Source: Ceratothoa steindachneri
Lineage: Eukaryota > Arthropoda > Malacostraca > Isopoda > Cymothoidae
Direction: 5' to 3'
Length of the DNA stretch: 64,000 nt
NCBI GenBank assembly: GCA_963969495.1
Contig: OZ018329.1
Coordinates: forward strand, 69,585,252-69,649,251
The position numbers were made by a program, and so were the translations under genes. Below are positions 24,441 through 36,561 of this stretch, one piece after another (the stretch's first letter is position 1; each line of letters begins with the position of its first letter). A model generated the notes under the pieces. That model was given only the letters and a program-made list of their open reading frames with translations. It did not search any database and was not told the DNA's origin.

Positions 24441-27400
24441 GAGTTATACAGGGGTTGATGATTTAGGCAATTCAGATTAATCATGATTTCAATGAGAAGG
24501 ATTATATGAAACCTATTCTGCGGATTATACTTATCTTTCTCTTAATACGTTACTGTTTAAATTATTATTGTTCTTCAATATTTCCAACGGGTTTAGAGTA
24601 TTGAGGATGGAAATTTCGCCGCAGGAACTTGAGTTCGACTCGAAGAGATTTCTTGCGTAATGGTCGTGTTGATGAACGAAAAGTAGATTACTTATAGAGT
24701 ATCCAAGTGATGCAGGAAGATGGATTTACGAGTGAGTCGGAGGAAATAAGCAAAGAGGATTGGGATGCTGTCTTTGGGATCGCCGGTGAAGGCCATACAG
24801 TAAAATCTTCCGCCTTGAGGTAGAACGGCGTCTTTTCTGAGAAGAGCTGCATTTTTACTTCGAATAATAGATGAAGTATTAAAGGTTCTAAGTCATATAT
24901 GTAGCTTCGGATCCTCATGGAAGCAATAGGTGGGAAGACAAACTGCGAGCGTTGGGACTATGGTGCATATTTCTCCAGAGGCCAGTGGAATCTCGCTTGC
25001 TCATGCTAGACATCCCATTGTGTCTGCATAAAATAATAAATAATTATCAGAAAGATGGTAGATAGATTAAGTATAAAACTGAGGGAAAATTCAGCGTGTT
25101 AAAAAAACTTGTAATTTAAAACTCCAAGGAGAAGCGTACTCGGGAGAAGGTGTAATCTTCCAGCGAGAAAATGCAGAGGTTTATGCTTTCGGTTAATTTT
25201 GCACGTCGGGTTTTATATTTCTTCTTGTAGTGCCAATTGGACCACTTTCAGTAATTGGAGAAAAGTTTCTGTGGTAATGGAAACTTCCGACTGGAACACA
25301 AAAGATAAAAGAGTTTGCCTTCAGATTTTGCCGTAATTCTACGCTTCCGTCGGAACGGTGATAAACTTGAAACTCTTTTCCTTCAGCTACCTCAAACTGC
25401 CTCCACGCCTGAAACTTTACGCCTGCTCTCTACGAAAGTTGTGTACGTGCTTGATAGTCGTTGTGCTGAGTTATGTGTACCTAAGAAACATACTTCCCAT
25501 AGCCGGATTAGTTTGTAGGTCCGGAACGATGCGAGTTTTTAAATGGTAAAAATAAAAAAATTGCTCGCAGTTGAGCAATCTAAAATTTCGAAATAGCTGT
25601 AATCAAGTGAACTTTACCTATGTTTAGCCAGCTGCAGAATTAGAAGTAAGAGTTTCTATTATTTGCTCTGGTTAGGAAAGTTGTTTAAAATAATAAATAA
25701 TTTAAAATTAACTCACTGCAGGAATTCAACCGCATCTACTGTATGAGTCTAAATATGCTGTTTAATCAACTAAATTTCATCTGATCAAGTGATTGATGAA
25801 CGTTTTATTACAGTTTGCTACGATTTGTACATCAAAATTTAAAATATTATCAATCAGAAACAGAGATATTAACGAATTCTAAACATAATAAATGTAAGCA
25901 TTGTATTATCAAAGAATCCCCACAAATAATTATATTTAATTGTGAAATATACAAGAATCTAACTTTTTCGTCTACTACTATTTGGTTTCAGATTTCAAAT
26001 TGTTTAGAAGCCAATAAAAGAGGTATTGTAATGTTTATTGCATTTCATTCTGAATTTATACCTTATAAATCGGATCACCTTAGGAAAAGTAATTCTTTTG
26101 TTTTTCTAATAGTTTATTTTATTCACGTTTATCCCATTTCATCCCAAATACGGAAAGCAGATAAAACTCTAATTTGATGGCGATCATGTAAAAAACAATT
26201 GAGGGTAAATGCAATTGCGATTTTTAAAGAATTGACTAATAAACAGATTCCTACATCTTCTAAAGTGAACTTTGAACTTGCGTTTACGTAGAGAAATCTT
26301 TCTTTGTTTTAGTACTTAACAGGTTAAAGAGATATGTACCATTCCTCCTTTCTTCTCTCTCAATTACAACCCCTTTTACCAACTTTACGTCAACAACACA
26401 TTTCCACTTTCACTATATTTCAAACCTTTTGCTTGCCTTTTTAGCATTAGAGTCTCGCTCGCTTTTTCTTTCTCAATAATTAAATGAAAATCTCTAAAGA
26501 AGATTCGAAGATAAACTTGTATCTTTCGCCACAATTAAAAATCGGGAGCCGCGCGGTGAATTTAACATTATGTTAGGTTCATTTATATCGAGTTACAATA
26601 CGTGACTCGCTTCACTTGTAAAGTTAACATAGTTCTTGTCACACAAACTCTTTCAGAGTCACTACACTTTTTTCTCTCAGCCACAGCATCTTTTGATGAA
26701 ACATTCATTTCCATACACATCTCTCATCAATTAATACAGCTCTGTGAAAGAGACAAGGAAGATTCGATTAAGAAATAATTGTGTATGTAAAGGGCATAAA
26801 TAGGGAAATGTATTAAAAATAGGACTGAAAGAATAAATTCCTTAAAGTCCATGACGACAGCTATAAGTTTTATTATTTTTACTCGGCCAATGCTTCGTCT
26901 CTCAATAAAATTCTACAAAAATCCTCGCATGATTGAAACCTTTTTGCTATGTAGTATCAAATTAGTAGCGAATTCTAACCTATGGGGCGATATTTTTAGT
27001 TTATTACTATGGTCCATCCAGATCTCCATAACTCAATTATTCTGATAAAATAAAAGGATTGCACTTTGTCACAACATATTCTTAGGTGGTCAATAAACTC
27101 ATCGATTATTTCAAGCTGCTGGTTGAGTTTCCTTAAAATTCCATTAGGATCCATCGTTTAATCTGTGCCTTTTGCTGGAGAGTATGGTTAAATATCATGG
27201 GTCTAATATATTGGCCCTTAATACATATGATTTAAAGAAAAGTATCTTTTTTCTGGATAAAAAAAACTGCTAGACCTACATTAAAAGCTAATTGAATCGT
27301 TCTTGATGTCCAAAGAAATTCGCTTCAATCCATCAGTGATTTTATCTCTCTAGCCTTCCTCCAATCATTGGACAGTCAAATAAATCATCTTTTTAAACAA

Positions 27401-28230
27401 TATCGAAAAAAATAGTAAATGAAACAACTGAAAGAAAAAGATCCAAAGTGGTAAAGGTTAACGTGACACAATAATAGCCAAAAAAGGGCATCGTTCGACT
27501 CAAAAGTTCGAATAAACAAACAACCGAGAAACCCTAATTTGGCTACTGCCGATAATTTAGGAAATCTTTTGTCGCTTTTACGAATGCTGTTTTTATTTCT
27601 GAATCTATTTTTGTGAGCTATTTATCTTTTGTTGGGTCATTCCAAAACTAATTACAGGGAAAGAAGGTAATGAGGAGAAAACAGCAACGAAGCTGATGGA
27701 ATCTACGAAGTGAACGAGGAAATTTTCTGGTTGAGAGAAAATGAGCCGTATTTCAGAAGCAGGATAGCTGACTATGAGCTCTTAATACTCTTTTCCCCAT
27801 AAAAGGGGGCCATGAGAGACCCTTACGTTGCATATAATTATATCCGTTAACCCAATGGAATCTGTCTTTGTAATCCTTGAAGAAAATTGGACCTTTCCAA
27901 GAGGAAAAGAAGCTGGTACTAAATGCACATAATAGAAGAATGGGTAATTGATTACTTTTTACTAAGCTATTCAAAAGATATTTAGTTTATACAATTATTT
28001 TAAGTAACTGTTTGTGTTGATCTACAAGTAGAGGCTAAAGAATGGAGAAAGTTATATCACGCTAGCATCTTTATGAATATAGAATTAAAATCAAAAGATA
28101 TTACGTTGTTTGACATGAAATGTCTAGATTATTTAGATCATGAATTTAAAACCTAACATAAATTATTTACTGATGAAATTACAGCATTTTTGCAGTAATT
28201 CAAGTAGTAAATCAAATTAAGAGGTACATC
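24441..28230. other. AT-rich spacer, nothing recognised
   Basis: 3.8 kb without supported genes. The 120-codon frame at 25815-26177 is Ile/Lys/Asn-rich without known motifs and is probably chance in AT-rich sequence. Confidence 0.6.
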
Positions 28231-28965
28231 TTGCTGACCAAGAACAGCGTAAGAATTGCTCAGCTTTGTTTCTTTGAAGTTCAGGTCTGGAAACAAGGAT
28301 ATAGGACACTGATATGGAACCTCAAGGAAGGCCCAAACCTGTTCTCAGTGATGTAGAATTAACGGAAGTCGTGACCAATAAGCAAGGCGTTACGAATTCA
28401 GCAACCACAATATTACGTCAGTCATGGCGATAGGGTTGGTCAAAAAATACAAAATCAGAAAAGTGGGTTCAAATGGATTGAATGAAAATTAGAAATTGAA
28501 ACCCCTTGAAGCTACTTCAACTCAGTTTGAGATAGAAAATAGTAAACCATTTGGGAGAATTGTTACCTGTGATAAAAATGGATCTTATACAATAACAATT
28601 AAAGTTCTACTAAATAGCTAGGCAATAATGAAGGAGCAATTCATATGCCCTAGCCATTGTTAAAGCCTGAGAGTTATGATTACAGTTTGGTGGAATTTTG
28701 AAGGAATCGTCCAATAATCGAACCATGGGAAAATTTTCAATCGAGTCATATTTTCGAATGAATGCTGAAGTGCACCCAAGATTGGTTATCAAACAACCTG
28801 CATTGGTGAATATACCTGGCCTATACTCCTTCAATACAATGCCATGTCTCACACTTCTCAACTGGTTATGTCTAATCTTAGAGAATTGGAAGAAGTTTTG
28901 CATCATTCTCCATATTCATTCGAAATCTCACTCAATGATTACCATCTTTTTAAGCAATTTGAACT
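28231..28965 (+). pseudogene. mariner transposase, decayed
   Basis: Plus-strand fossil of a mariner (SETMAR-type) transposase. Blocks in order are VKKYKIRKVGSNGLNEN (linker with W-V-P-H-like site degraded), FGRIVTCDKNGSYT (canonical IVTCDEKW, first catalytic Asp kept), MITVWWNFEGIV (28675-28715), PILLQYNAMSHTS (canonical ILLHDNARPH, catalytic Asp replaced by Tyr), and HHSPYSFEISLNDYHLFKQF (canonical HPPYSPDLSPTDYHLF). Several frameshifts and stops. No terminal inverted repeats identified. Confidence 0.85.
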
Positions 28966-28984
28966 ATAAATAAATTGACAACAA

Positions 28985-29365
28985 AATGTTTAATTAAAAC
29001 TCCAACTTCAAAATAGAAAGTTTAATTTGAACTCCAAATTCATGATAAAAGGTTCAAGTTGAGCGCTAAATTAGAATGAAAGGTCAATTTGAACTCAAAA
29101 TTCAAAAATAAAACTTCAGATTTCACCTCGAAATTCAAAAGCAAAGGCTCAATTTGAATTATAAATTGACAAAAAAAAGGTTTAATTTGAACTCAAAATT
29201 ATTAATAAAGTTCAATTTGAACTCCAATTTGAAAATAAAAGTTCAATTTGAACTCAAAATTCAAATAGAGATTTAATTTGAACTCAAAATTCAAATAGAG
29301 GTTTAATTTGAACTATAGTTTCCACCATGAAATATAAACGGTTGAATTTGAATTTAAAATTAATC
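28985..29365. repeat. Degenerate AT-rich minisatellite (about 30-bp unit)
   Basis: Roughly a dozen variants of a unit containing TTTAATTTGAACTCAAAATT followed by CAAAATAGAG or similar. Unit length and sequence drift across the array. The best-conserved adjacent pair is at about 29245-29310. It starts just after the mariner fossil. Confidence 0.8.
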
Positions 29366-31640
29366 ATAAAAGTTTTAATACGATGGAGGGACTAATTTCT
29401 GTTTTAGGTGAATTTGTGGCCAATAGACCTAAAGATTTAGACCTAAAAATTAAAAAAAATGAGATAAGATCAGAGTCGGATTAAATATTCACTATTTTTT
29501 TTCTTTTATTCCATTTTGAACCTAAAAAAATGCATTTCATGTGAAACAACCTATTATAAAATAGAAGCAGAAAATCTAGCAAGAAAATGCCTACGTGAAG
29601 ATTGCGTCTATCAAAGGAATACCAGCCTGTTGTACAGTTATTAGATCTGAATGCAAACGCTAAAACATCAGCACCGAAAATATGTATGAAAATCACACCA
29701 AGTAAAGTGACCTCACGAGGTCAGTGCCTCGAAGGCATATTGAATATATTAATACCTGATTTGTTTGATAAAAAGGCCAAACATAAGTATTGTGTAAGTG
29801 AGAGACTATCCCAATAAGAATAATAATGGATGACATAAGTCAACGTGTCGGAAATGCAGTAGCTGTTACTATGGCTTTAAAAACGAAAATATATTTAAAT
29901 TCATCGTCATATACTCGTAAGTTTGAGCAACTCGTAAGTTTCAACTGATTCCATTCTAAAGTTTTATTTTTAAAAAAGCTATTATCATTTATTTTTAGGT
30001 CGTCACTGTATTTCTTTTTTCTGAAATATTTGCCTCTGTGGCCAGATTCTGCTCCACTAGGGCCTTTCTTTAAAAGCAGACCGTAATTAATCAAAGCGAA
30101 GAGAAGCATCTGGGTAAAAAGGAATTTTACATGTCTGGAAGTGGGATTAGCCCGTTTGTCACAGATAGATGGTGGGATCGAGATTACGCTTCGATTAAGT
30201 GACACAAAGAAAATTTGAGATGAATAAAATACATATAAACAAGAAATATTCAGAGATAGCTGAGAAATCAATAAAAAACTCGATGGCGATAAAATAAAAG
30301 AAGTAAAATATTTTCCGCGATGGTCATGTACTTAGATAGACGATAATGAAACTTTAGAAATAAAGATAGGGAAAAAAGAGCACCTATTACTACCCTTTAC
30401 ATACATAATAAATAAATAGTATTTCAACGATTGTGAGTTTTTAAAAAAAAACATAAGTTACATTATCTTAACGAGTACCTCATGATGATATTTGCCAAGT
30501 CATAACTGATGCGCTGGTAAAAGAAACACGTGCTCATAATAATCTTAAATCTAATGAAATTTTCCGTCTTCGTATGTCTTTTTCTTTCCATTTAAATGCT
30601 ACTCTCTGTCTCTTTGACTTCTTCGAAGAAGAAATTTATAGACAAGTCAATGATTATGTGTTCCCTACTTCTCCAAAAACGAAAAAATTGAGAGACTTCA
30701 TTTCTCGCTGTCGGAAATTTAACTTGGATAGGAATGAGAATACCGGACTGTAAAAAAAATGCTTCCAAATAAAGGATCATCGATATAAAGTATAGTAAAC
30801 AAAAGGTGTAGTCTTTATATCAACGGGGCAAAATGCTTCATGGAAGAACGATAGTGAGTCAAATAAGAATTTAAGAGTAAAACCAACTTAATTATTCGAA
30901 GAAATATCAATGATAATACGGATTAGTACGAAAATTAAAAGCACTAACTAACCCCAAACAATCTTTCATGGTGGATTATAGGTAGGACAATAATCCTGAG
31001 AGAAATTTAATACAAAAAGTCAAAGAATTAAAAGTGGTAACTTAAAACATCTTTTTCCTGGTCAATGGTTGAAGATTCATGAGACTAGGGCAAGATAGAA
31101 AGTTTTATTTATAACATATATTAATCTAGATCTAAAACTTCTGACGAAGAAAAATGGAAGAGAGCCTTCAAAATGAAAATAGTGTTAACACTCCTGAAAG
31201 ATCGTTTCTTGCCAAATAGAGGTGTCAAACTTTGCTGAAAACTCCGTTTCCAATCAACTAAAACGTGGCAAAGTTTTTCCCCAGACTTAATTCATTGAAG
31301 CATTTTTGTCTCCGACTTTGGCTGAAACTTGCGTCTAAGACAGATACGTCTACTTTCATGTTACTGGCCTGCCAAACTTCTATTCTAGAGTTTTCTACTT
31401 CAATAAATTGAGTACTATGTTGTGTGTGAGTATTAGTTGTTTTTGAGTGTTACTTATTTCAAATGAAATTATGGTGCGAAGTCAGTGTTGAAAACTACCG
31501 TGTTTTCATTCAAAACAGCCTTATCTACATTATAATCTACTGCTTGAAACGATCATTCAAATGTTTTTCAACCCCATTAATTACATTGTATTTAACAGCC
31601 ATCTTTAGTAGGCTATTACAAATGTGTATAATTGTCAGAA
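29366..31640. other. AT-rich spacer, nothing recognised
   Basis: No supported gene. The frame at 29840-30271 (minus) has no recognised motif. Confidence 0.6.
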
Positions 31641-32440
31641 AGAGAGAGTAAACCGTCACGAGAAACGAGAAGCCCCACGAGGTCGAGGAACACCGAGCCA
31701 GACCGTGAGAGAATCAAGCTACTTCCGGTGATAAAACAGAAGCATGGACTGTCGAGAGCGCGAAGAAGACACCGCCGCCTCACCGCGTGATATCGAAAAC
31801 CTCGCGAGGATTCACCCTGTCTAATTAAGAAGAAGCCCTTCCGGAGCCTGAGGCAAACCGCTTCCGATTGGGCCATGTTTAATTCAGTATAGGCCAGCCT
31901 TTTAGAACAAGACACGACTATTTCTCGATTCGGCTCCGCCCACTTCCTCTCTCGAGCGCGAAAGCAATAATTCACTCCGAAGGAAGACAGCCCCAGTCAA
32001 TTGACTATTCCTGGAATCGGCTCCGTTCTCGTCTGGCGCAAATACTCTCTCAAATCTCTATTCTCGAGGTTAAATGCATTGATTGCGGCCAACCCGTGCA
32101 ATCCCCCCCGCCTCCCTGTCGTTTTCCATAGGCATTAAATCCCAAAGCTAGGCTCACGAGGACTTAAATCGTGGATCTGTATCCAGTCATCTCGTGAATT
32201 ATTTGTTTGTACATTGGCTCATCAGCAGCCGCTCGCTGACTCCCAACTGATTCTATTCACTCCCCCTGAAACCCTGAGTTTGAGAACTAGAAATAAAGAG
32301 TATCCATTTTCATTGCTTATCCAATCTCACTTTATTTGAATATTTTGTTTTGCAATTAGTAAAGTTTATTTTTGTACTGCAACTTTCTATATCCAGAACC
32401 ACTGAACATTCATCATTATCCTAACGGCCAACCGCATTCG
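31641..32440. repeat. Dispersed repeat R3, copy 2, in a GC-richer block
   Basis: A markedly GC-richer, pyrimidine-biased block whose right end (32330-32440) matches the ends of the copies at 1-399 and 62561-63590 through AGTAAAGTTTATTTTTGTAC, CCAGAACC and GGCCAAC. No ORF family recognised; possibly an LTR or the non-coding end of a larger element. Confidence 0.5.
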
Positions 32441-32550
32441 CTCCTGTAGTTGTTCAATTGCCCCACTAATTAGCTTTCCCTTCGTCTGACTTGAGCAGAG
32501 ACGAGCAAATGTCACGCCTCTGACTTTGACCTTCCAGCCCGTGGTGATAG

Positions 32551-32650
<100 letters not shown>

Positions 32651-33092
32651 CAGAGAGATACAGTTACCCCCCCTCCTGGAACACAACGTCTACCAGCGGC
32701 GCCTAGAAGACGCACCTGCACGGTCAGACAACCCCAAGGGAATATCGAGACAATACCACTGCGCAAACAATCAGGTGTTCGATCCTTGGCAGGGAAAAAT
32801 TTTGTATTGATTTATCATTTACAACTACGAATCTACATTCAATTTGAGTGAAATATTTTTTAACAAGTAATGAAAATTTTTGTCTGCAGAATTTATTTAT
32901 AGTTACCATTTCTGCAAACTTGAAATAATAGATGTGTTTAGGGACTGTAGGTATATTTAATTTTGAAGACAGAAAGAAAGATGTAGAAACCCTGTATTGC
33001 AGACTATCAAAATTGTTTTGAAAGGCAGAAAATAAATATGGCGAAAGTCTTGTGGTGTTTGTTATCACCCGCAGAACTTATATTTGCTCTTT

Positions 33093-33094
<2 letters not shown>

Positions 33095-33177
<83 letters not shown>
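33095..33177. repeat. (TA)n microsatellite
   Basis: About 83 bp of TA repeat, 450 bp after the previous one. Confidence 0.95.
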
Positions 33178-33179
<2 letters not shown>

Positions 33180-33913
33180 ACCGGTCAATCTACGACAATA
33201 ATCTTATATTCAAAATAAATCTAGGGAATTATTTCTAATATAGGTGGACACAGCTTCCATGGTATTATACATTATCTACTGCTCGCGGTTTTTAAATCGA
33301 AATATGTTTTTATTCTAACATTATAGGATCCCTATAGCTCTAGAAAATTGAACTAATTCCGTTATTAAGGGGCTTTTTATTATGAATCTACCCACACTAA
33401 TTCAATCTTTCTTTTGAAATCTAGTCCCTGGCCTGTGGAACAGGCCTTATAAATACGAAGGTCTGGATGTTTAGGATAAGAGGTTTACTCAGGATGTCGT
33501 TCAAGACCTTTTTGAATTATCTTCCAGTTTTCTCAAGTACAAGAAATTTACAAAAATATTGAAAACTATCATCAGAGTACCTTTTATTGCAGTTATTGAA
33601 CGAACTCAGTGTAAAATCATATTCTTCTAACGATACTAAAACAACAGTGGCCAACACCAACTTTATTGTCAAATATATTTGTTTTTAGCTGATTTAGGAC
33701 AATATTTGTGTTTAATATCAAAATCATATTCGTTTAGCTCAATCAGGTAAACTTTTTGATTTATCTCCACATAATTTTATTACGATTTTTTTAGATGTAA
33801 GGGTATTTCATATCTAGACTATAGATGCAAAGATCTTTTCAAATTCTTTAATAAACAAATTCTGAACAGTTAACATTCAACTAACTGGCATTTTTATTTT
33901 GCAGGTGAATGAA
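33178..33913. other. Spacer; possible upstream part of family U copy 3
   Basis: Contains GCTCAATCAGGT near 33738, weakly like the inner end of the copy 1 TIR (GCTCTATCAGGT), about 170 bp before the copy 3 ATG. A splice acceptor (TTTTTATTTTGCAG) ends at 33904. Confidence 0.35.
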
Positions 33914-34145
33914 ATGGATTCGACTAGAAGATCTTGCAAAAATAAGCCCGATGTATTTTGCTACATCTGCCCGTTGTTACTAGCGGGAATCTAGTCACAG
34001 TTTTCATAAAGTAGGAGTTAGGGCATTATTTTGCTATGAAAGTTGTTGACCAGGATAAAGCTTTGGCGGCACAGATTGTATGCAAGACATGCACTGAGTA
34101 TCTGCATCGTTGGACCAAGGGCAAGAAGAGTTGTCTGAAGCTTTC
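33914..34145 (+). pseudogene. Family U copy 3, N-terminal part
   Basis: The ATG at 33914 lies 9 nt after a splice acceptor. It reads MDSTRRSCKNKPDVFCYICP, then after a damaged stretch VVDQDKALAAQIVCKTCTEY and LHRWTKGKKSCLKL, at which point the solo LTR begins. CYIC and CKTC are the first two CxxC pairs of the putative zinc site. The reading frame resumes in phase on the other side of the LTR (SIPMVW at 36020) and again beyond retroelement A, showing one gene split twice. Confidence 0.75.
34141..34145 (+). repeat. Target-site duplication of the solo LTR (left)
   Basis: CTTTC, repeated at 36017-36021 immediately after the LTR. Removing the LTR and one CTTTC restores the frame of family U copy 3 exactly. 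Confidence 0.9.
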
Positions 34146-34572
34146 TGTCACACACGTAATATCTGATAATTTGACTTTATTTTGTGACGAGAGCTGTGAC
34201 GTGATATCGTAGGACCTACGTTCGCTTAATTGAGGATGACACGTCATCCAAACGAATTCTAGAATTTTCGTTCACTTTGATCGGCCAGTTTCCCTCCTAA
34301 TTATTATATTGAATATTAAATTGGATTAAGATTATTACGATTTTGTCATGAAAGAAAGTTATTTTATATTTAGAGTTAAGAACTTTCATTGTATGTTAAA
34401 GTATGTATGGAATTTTGAACGATCCATATTTGTTAGCGTTACGTGGAATTCAATGTCGAGGCCTTCATTCTTCACAGAAGACAGACCATTTTTTTGTGCT
34501 TGGAGAAGAAAGTTGTGTTCGGGAGCAGAGGGGATTTCGTGTACTTATTTTCCGGTTTCGTGCGTTTCGGAA

Positions 34573-35468
34573 GGCTATTGCTATTTAAGGCTATTGCTAT
34601 TTAAGGCTATTGCTATTTAAGGCTATTGCTATTTAAGGCTATTGCTATTTAAGGCTATTGCTATTTAAGGCTATTGCAATTTAAGGCCATCCTAATTTAA
34701 GGCTACCGTAAGTTAGGGTTACCGTGAGTTAAGCTTACCGTGAGTTAAGGTTACCCTGAGTTAAGGTTACCCTGAGTTAAGGTTACCCTGAGTTAAGGTT
34801 ACCCTGAGTTAAGGTTACCCTGAGTTAAGGTTACCCTGAGTTAAGGTTACCCTGAGTTAAGGTTACCCTGAGTTAAGGTTACCCTGAGTTAAGGTTACCC
34901 TGAGTTAAGGTTACCCTGAGTTAAGGTTACCCTGAGTTAAGGTTACCCTGAGTTAAGGTTACCCTGAGTTAAGGTTACCCTGAGTTAAGGTTACCCTGAG
35001 TTAAGGTTACCCTGAGTTAAGGTTACCCTGAGTTAAGGTTACCCTGAGTTAAGGTTACCCTGAGTTAAGGTTACCCTGAGTTAAGGTTACCCTGAGTTAA
35101 GGTTACCCTGAGTTAAGGTTACCCTGAGTTAAGGTTACCCTGAGTTAAGGTTACCCTGAGTTAAGGTTACCCTGAGTTAAGGTTACCCTGAGTTAAGGTT
35201 ACCCTGAGTTAAGGTTACCCTGAGTTAAGGTTACCCTGAGTTAAGGTTACCCTGAGTTAAGGTTACCCTGAGTTAAGGTTACCCTGAGTTAAGGTTACCC
35301 TGAGTTAAGGTTACCCTGAGTTAAGGTTACCCTGAGTTAAGGTTACCCTGAGTTAAGGTTACCCTGAGTTAAGGTTACCCTGAGTTAAGGTTACCCTGAG
35401 TTAAGGTTACCCTGAGTTAAGGTTACCCTGAGTTAAGGTTACCCTGAGTTAAGGTTACCCTGAGTTAA
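34573..35468 (+). repeat. 16-bp minisatellite, 56 units, with sequence gradient
   Basis: Exactly 56 consecutive 16-bp units. Units 1-6 are GGCTATTGCTATTTAA. Units 7-11 are transitional: GGCTATTGCAATTTAA, GGCCATCCTAATTTAA, GGCTACCGTAAGTTAG, GGTTACCGTGAGTTAA, GCTTACCGTGAGTTAA. Units 12-56 (34749-35468) are 45 identical copies of GGTTACCCTGAGTTAA. A further degenerate unit (GTTTATTGTGATTGAT) may follow. The array lies wholly inside the solo LTR. Confidence 0.97.
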
Positions 35469-35916
35469 GTTTATTGTGATTGATTGACTTAGTGTAAGAC
35501 AAACGGCAGAGTTGTACCCCTTTTGCATTTTTGTGCGGGTTTACCGCGAGTGTTGTGCCTCTCGTGCATCTTTGGTAGGACAACCGTGTGTGTTGTCCTT
35601 GTTTTTGTGTGGCCCATACTAGGCCTGATATTGGTGGTCGTGAGTGCCCCTTTATTTTTGTCCACGTAGGTACATTGTAGTTACGTTACCGGTGAGTGCT
35701 TCCCTCTGTGGCTCAACCTTCTTTCTCCCTGGTCTCGTAGATAGGAATATCATACGTGCGTTATTTTTGTGTACATATTTGTTCTTGTGTCTTCCATACT
35801 CTAAATATTTTTACATTGTTCCAAAAGGCCATTCCTTAGCTCGACCTATCAAAGTTGTAATTTAGTCTTGAAATATATTGGCATTTTCAAGTCAATTCAG
35901 TTATCAAACATTTGTA

Positions 35917-35922
35917 AATAAA
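35917..35922 (+). promoter_or_regulatory. Poly(A) signal of the LTR
   Basis: AATAAA about 95 bp before the LTR 3' end, the expected place for the end of R. Confidence 0.6.
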
Positions 35923-36019
35923 GTTTTTTCGTTTTAAGTTGACGCATCTTCTATCCTTGGCTATAAACTTTTGGGTTAAAGAATCTGGGCATGTCACCTG
36001 ACCCCAGTTTGTGACACTT

Positions 36020-36031
36020 TCAATTCCCATG
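36020..36031 (+). repeat. Target-site duplication of retrotransposon A (left)
   Basis: TCAATTCCCATG, repeated at 42912-42923 directly after A's poly(A). It lies in family U copy 3 and overlaps the LTR's own duplication by two bases. Confidence 0.92.
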
Positions 36032-36092
36032 CCCCGTAAGGGGCGCGGCGATTTGCCATCCTGGCCGCCGTGCTGACGGGATCCAGCGCCCC
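36032..36092 (+). promoter_or_regulatory. Structured 5' terminus (possible HDV-like ribozyme fold)
   Basis: Complementary segments occur in the order CCCGT, GGGGCGC, GGCG, CGCC, ACGGG, GCGCCCC, giving three helices with the interlocked P1-P2-P3-P3'-P1'-P2' order of HDV-type ribozymes. GCCA-TCC-TGGC forms the tip of the third. Only five nucleotides separate P1' from P2', so P4 and a clear catalytic C-containing joiner are missing. Identical in copy C. Confidence 0.35.
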
Positions 36093-36561
36093 GTCCGGCC
36101 CCAGCTTAGCCTCTCTTCCTTCCTTCAGATAGCCTGTATTCCTATCCTACCTCGTCGCTTTTCATACAACCTCTCCCACAACTTTCTCTGGTCAGCCTCT
36201 AATTTCACAGGGTAGAAGCTGACCTTCTTCTCAGCCAATCGTCCCGGATCGGGGCTGAGGGGGGAGGGGACAATGTCCCCTAACCCCTGAGCTCCGGTCT
36301 GGGGTGATTGGCTTTTAACAACCTGCTTCATCCCCACCCATACCTTCCTCACATCCCTTTTCCTCTCGTCTTCAAAATCTATCCGTTTTACGCCGTGTTC
36401 AAGGTGGAGCCGCCATGCCGAAGGACTGCCAGGCCACCAGGCGGGAGGGGTGGTCCCAAATGGCGGCGCCTGGCTCTGCCGGGCCTGTAAGCACCTCTTG
36501 CAGTGCGGGCTACTGCAAGAGGTGGTGAGCGATTGCGTCCCGTAAAACAAAGAGGGTCACC

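Larger units (their letters stand above)
34146..36016 (+). mobile_element. Solo LTR of an LTR retrotransposon (1,871 bp)
   Basis: Begins TGTCACACACG and ends CCCAGTTTGTGACA. The 7-bp ends TGTCACA/TGTGACA are perfect inverted repeats with the canonical TG...CA, flanked by a 5-bp direct duplication CTTTC. An AATAAA lies at 35917, near the 3' end. No gag/pol and no second LTR are present, so the element was reduced to one LTR by recombination. About half the LTR (34573-35468) is a 16-bp minisatellite. Superfamily undetermined; a 5-bp duplication fits Gypsy, Copia or BEL. Confidence 0.85.

Noticed and set aside
25815..26177. 120-codon plus-strand frame as a gene.
   Set aside because: Composition follows the AT-rich background (Ile, Asn, Lys, Ser), with no splice context or motif.
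34573..35468. The 16-bp array as telomere-type or CRISPR-like repeat.
   Set aside because: Units are directly adjacent without spacers, differ from the arthropod TTAGG telomere unit, and lie inside an LTR.
36125..36550. 141-codon antisense frame in the 5' UTR of copy A, also present in copy C (49912-50337).
   Set aside because: It starts at TTG, not ATG. The three residue-changing differences I could see between A and C all alter the antisense protein, and conservation is explained by recent common origin of the copies.
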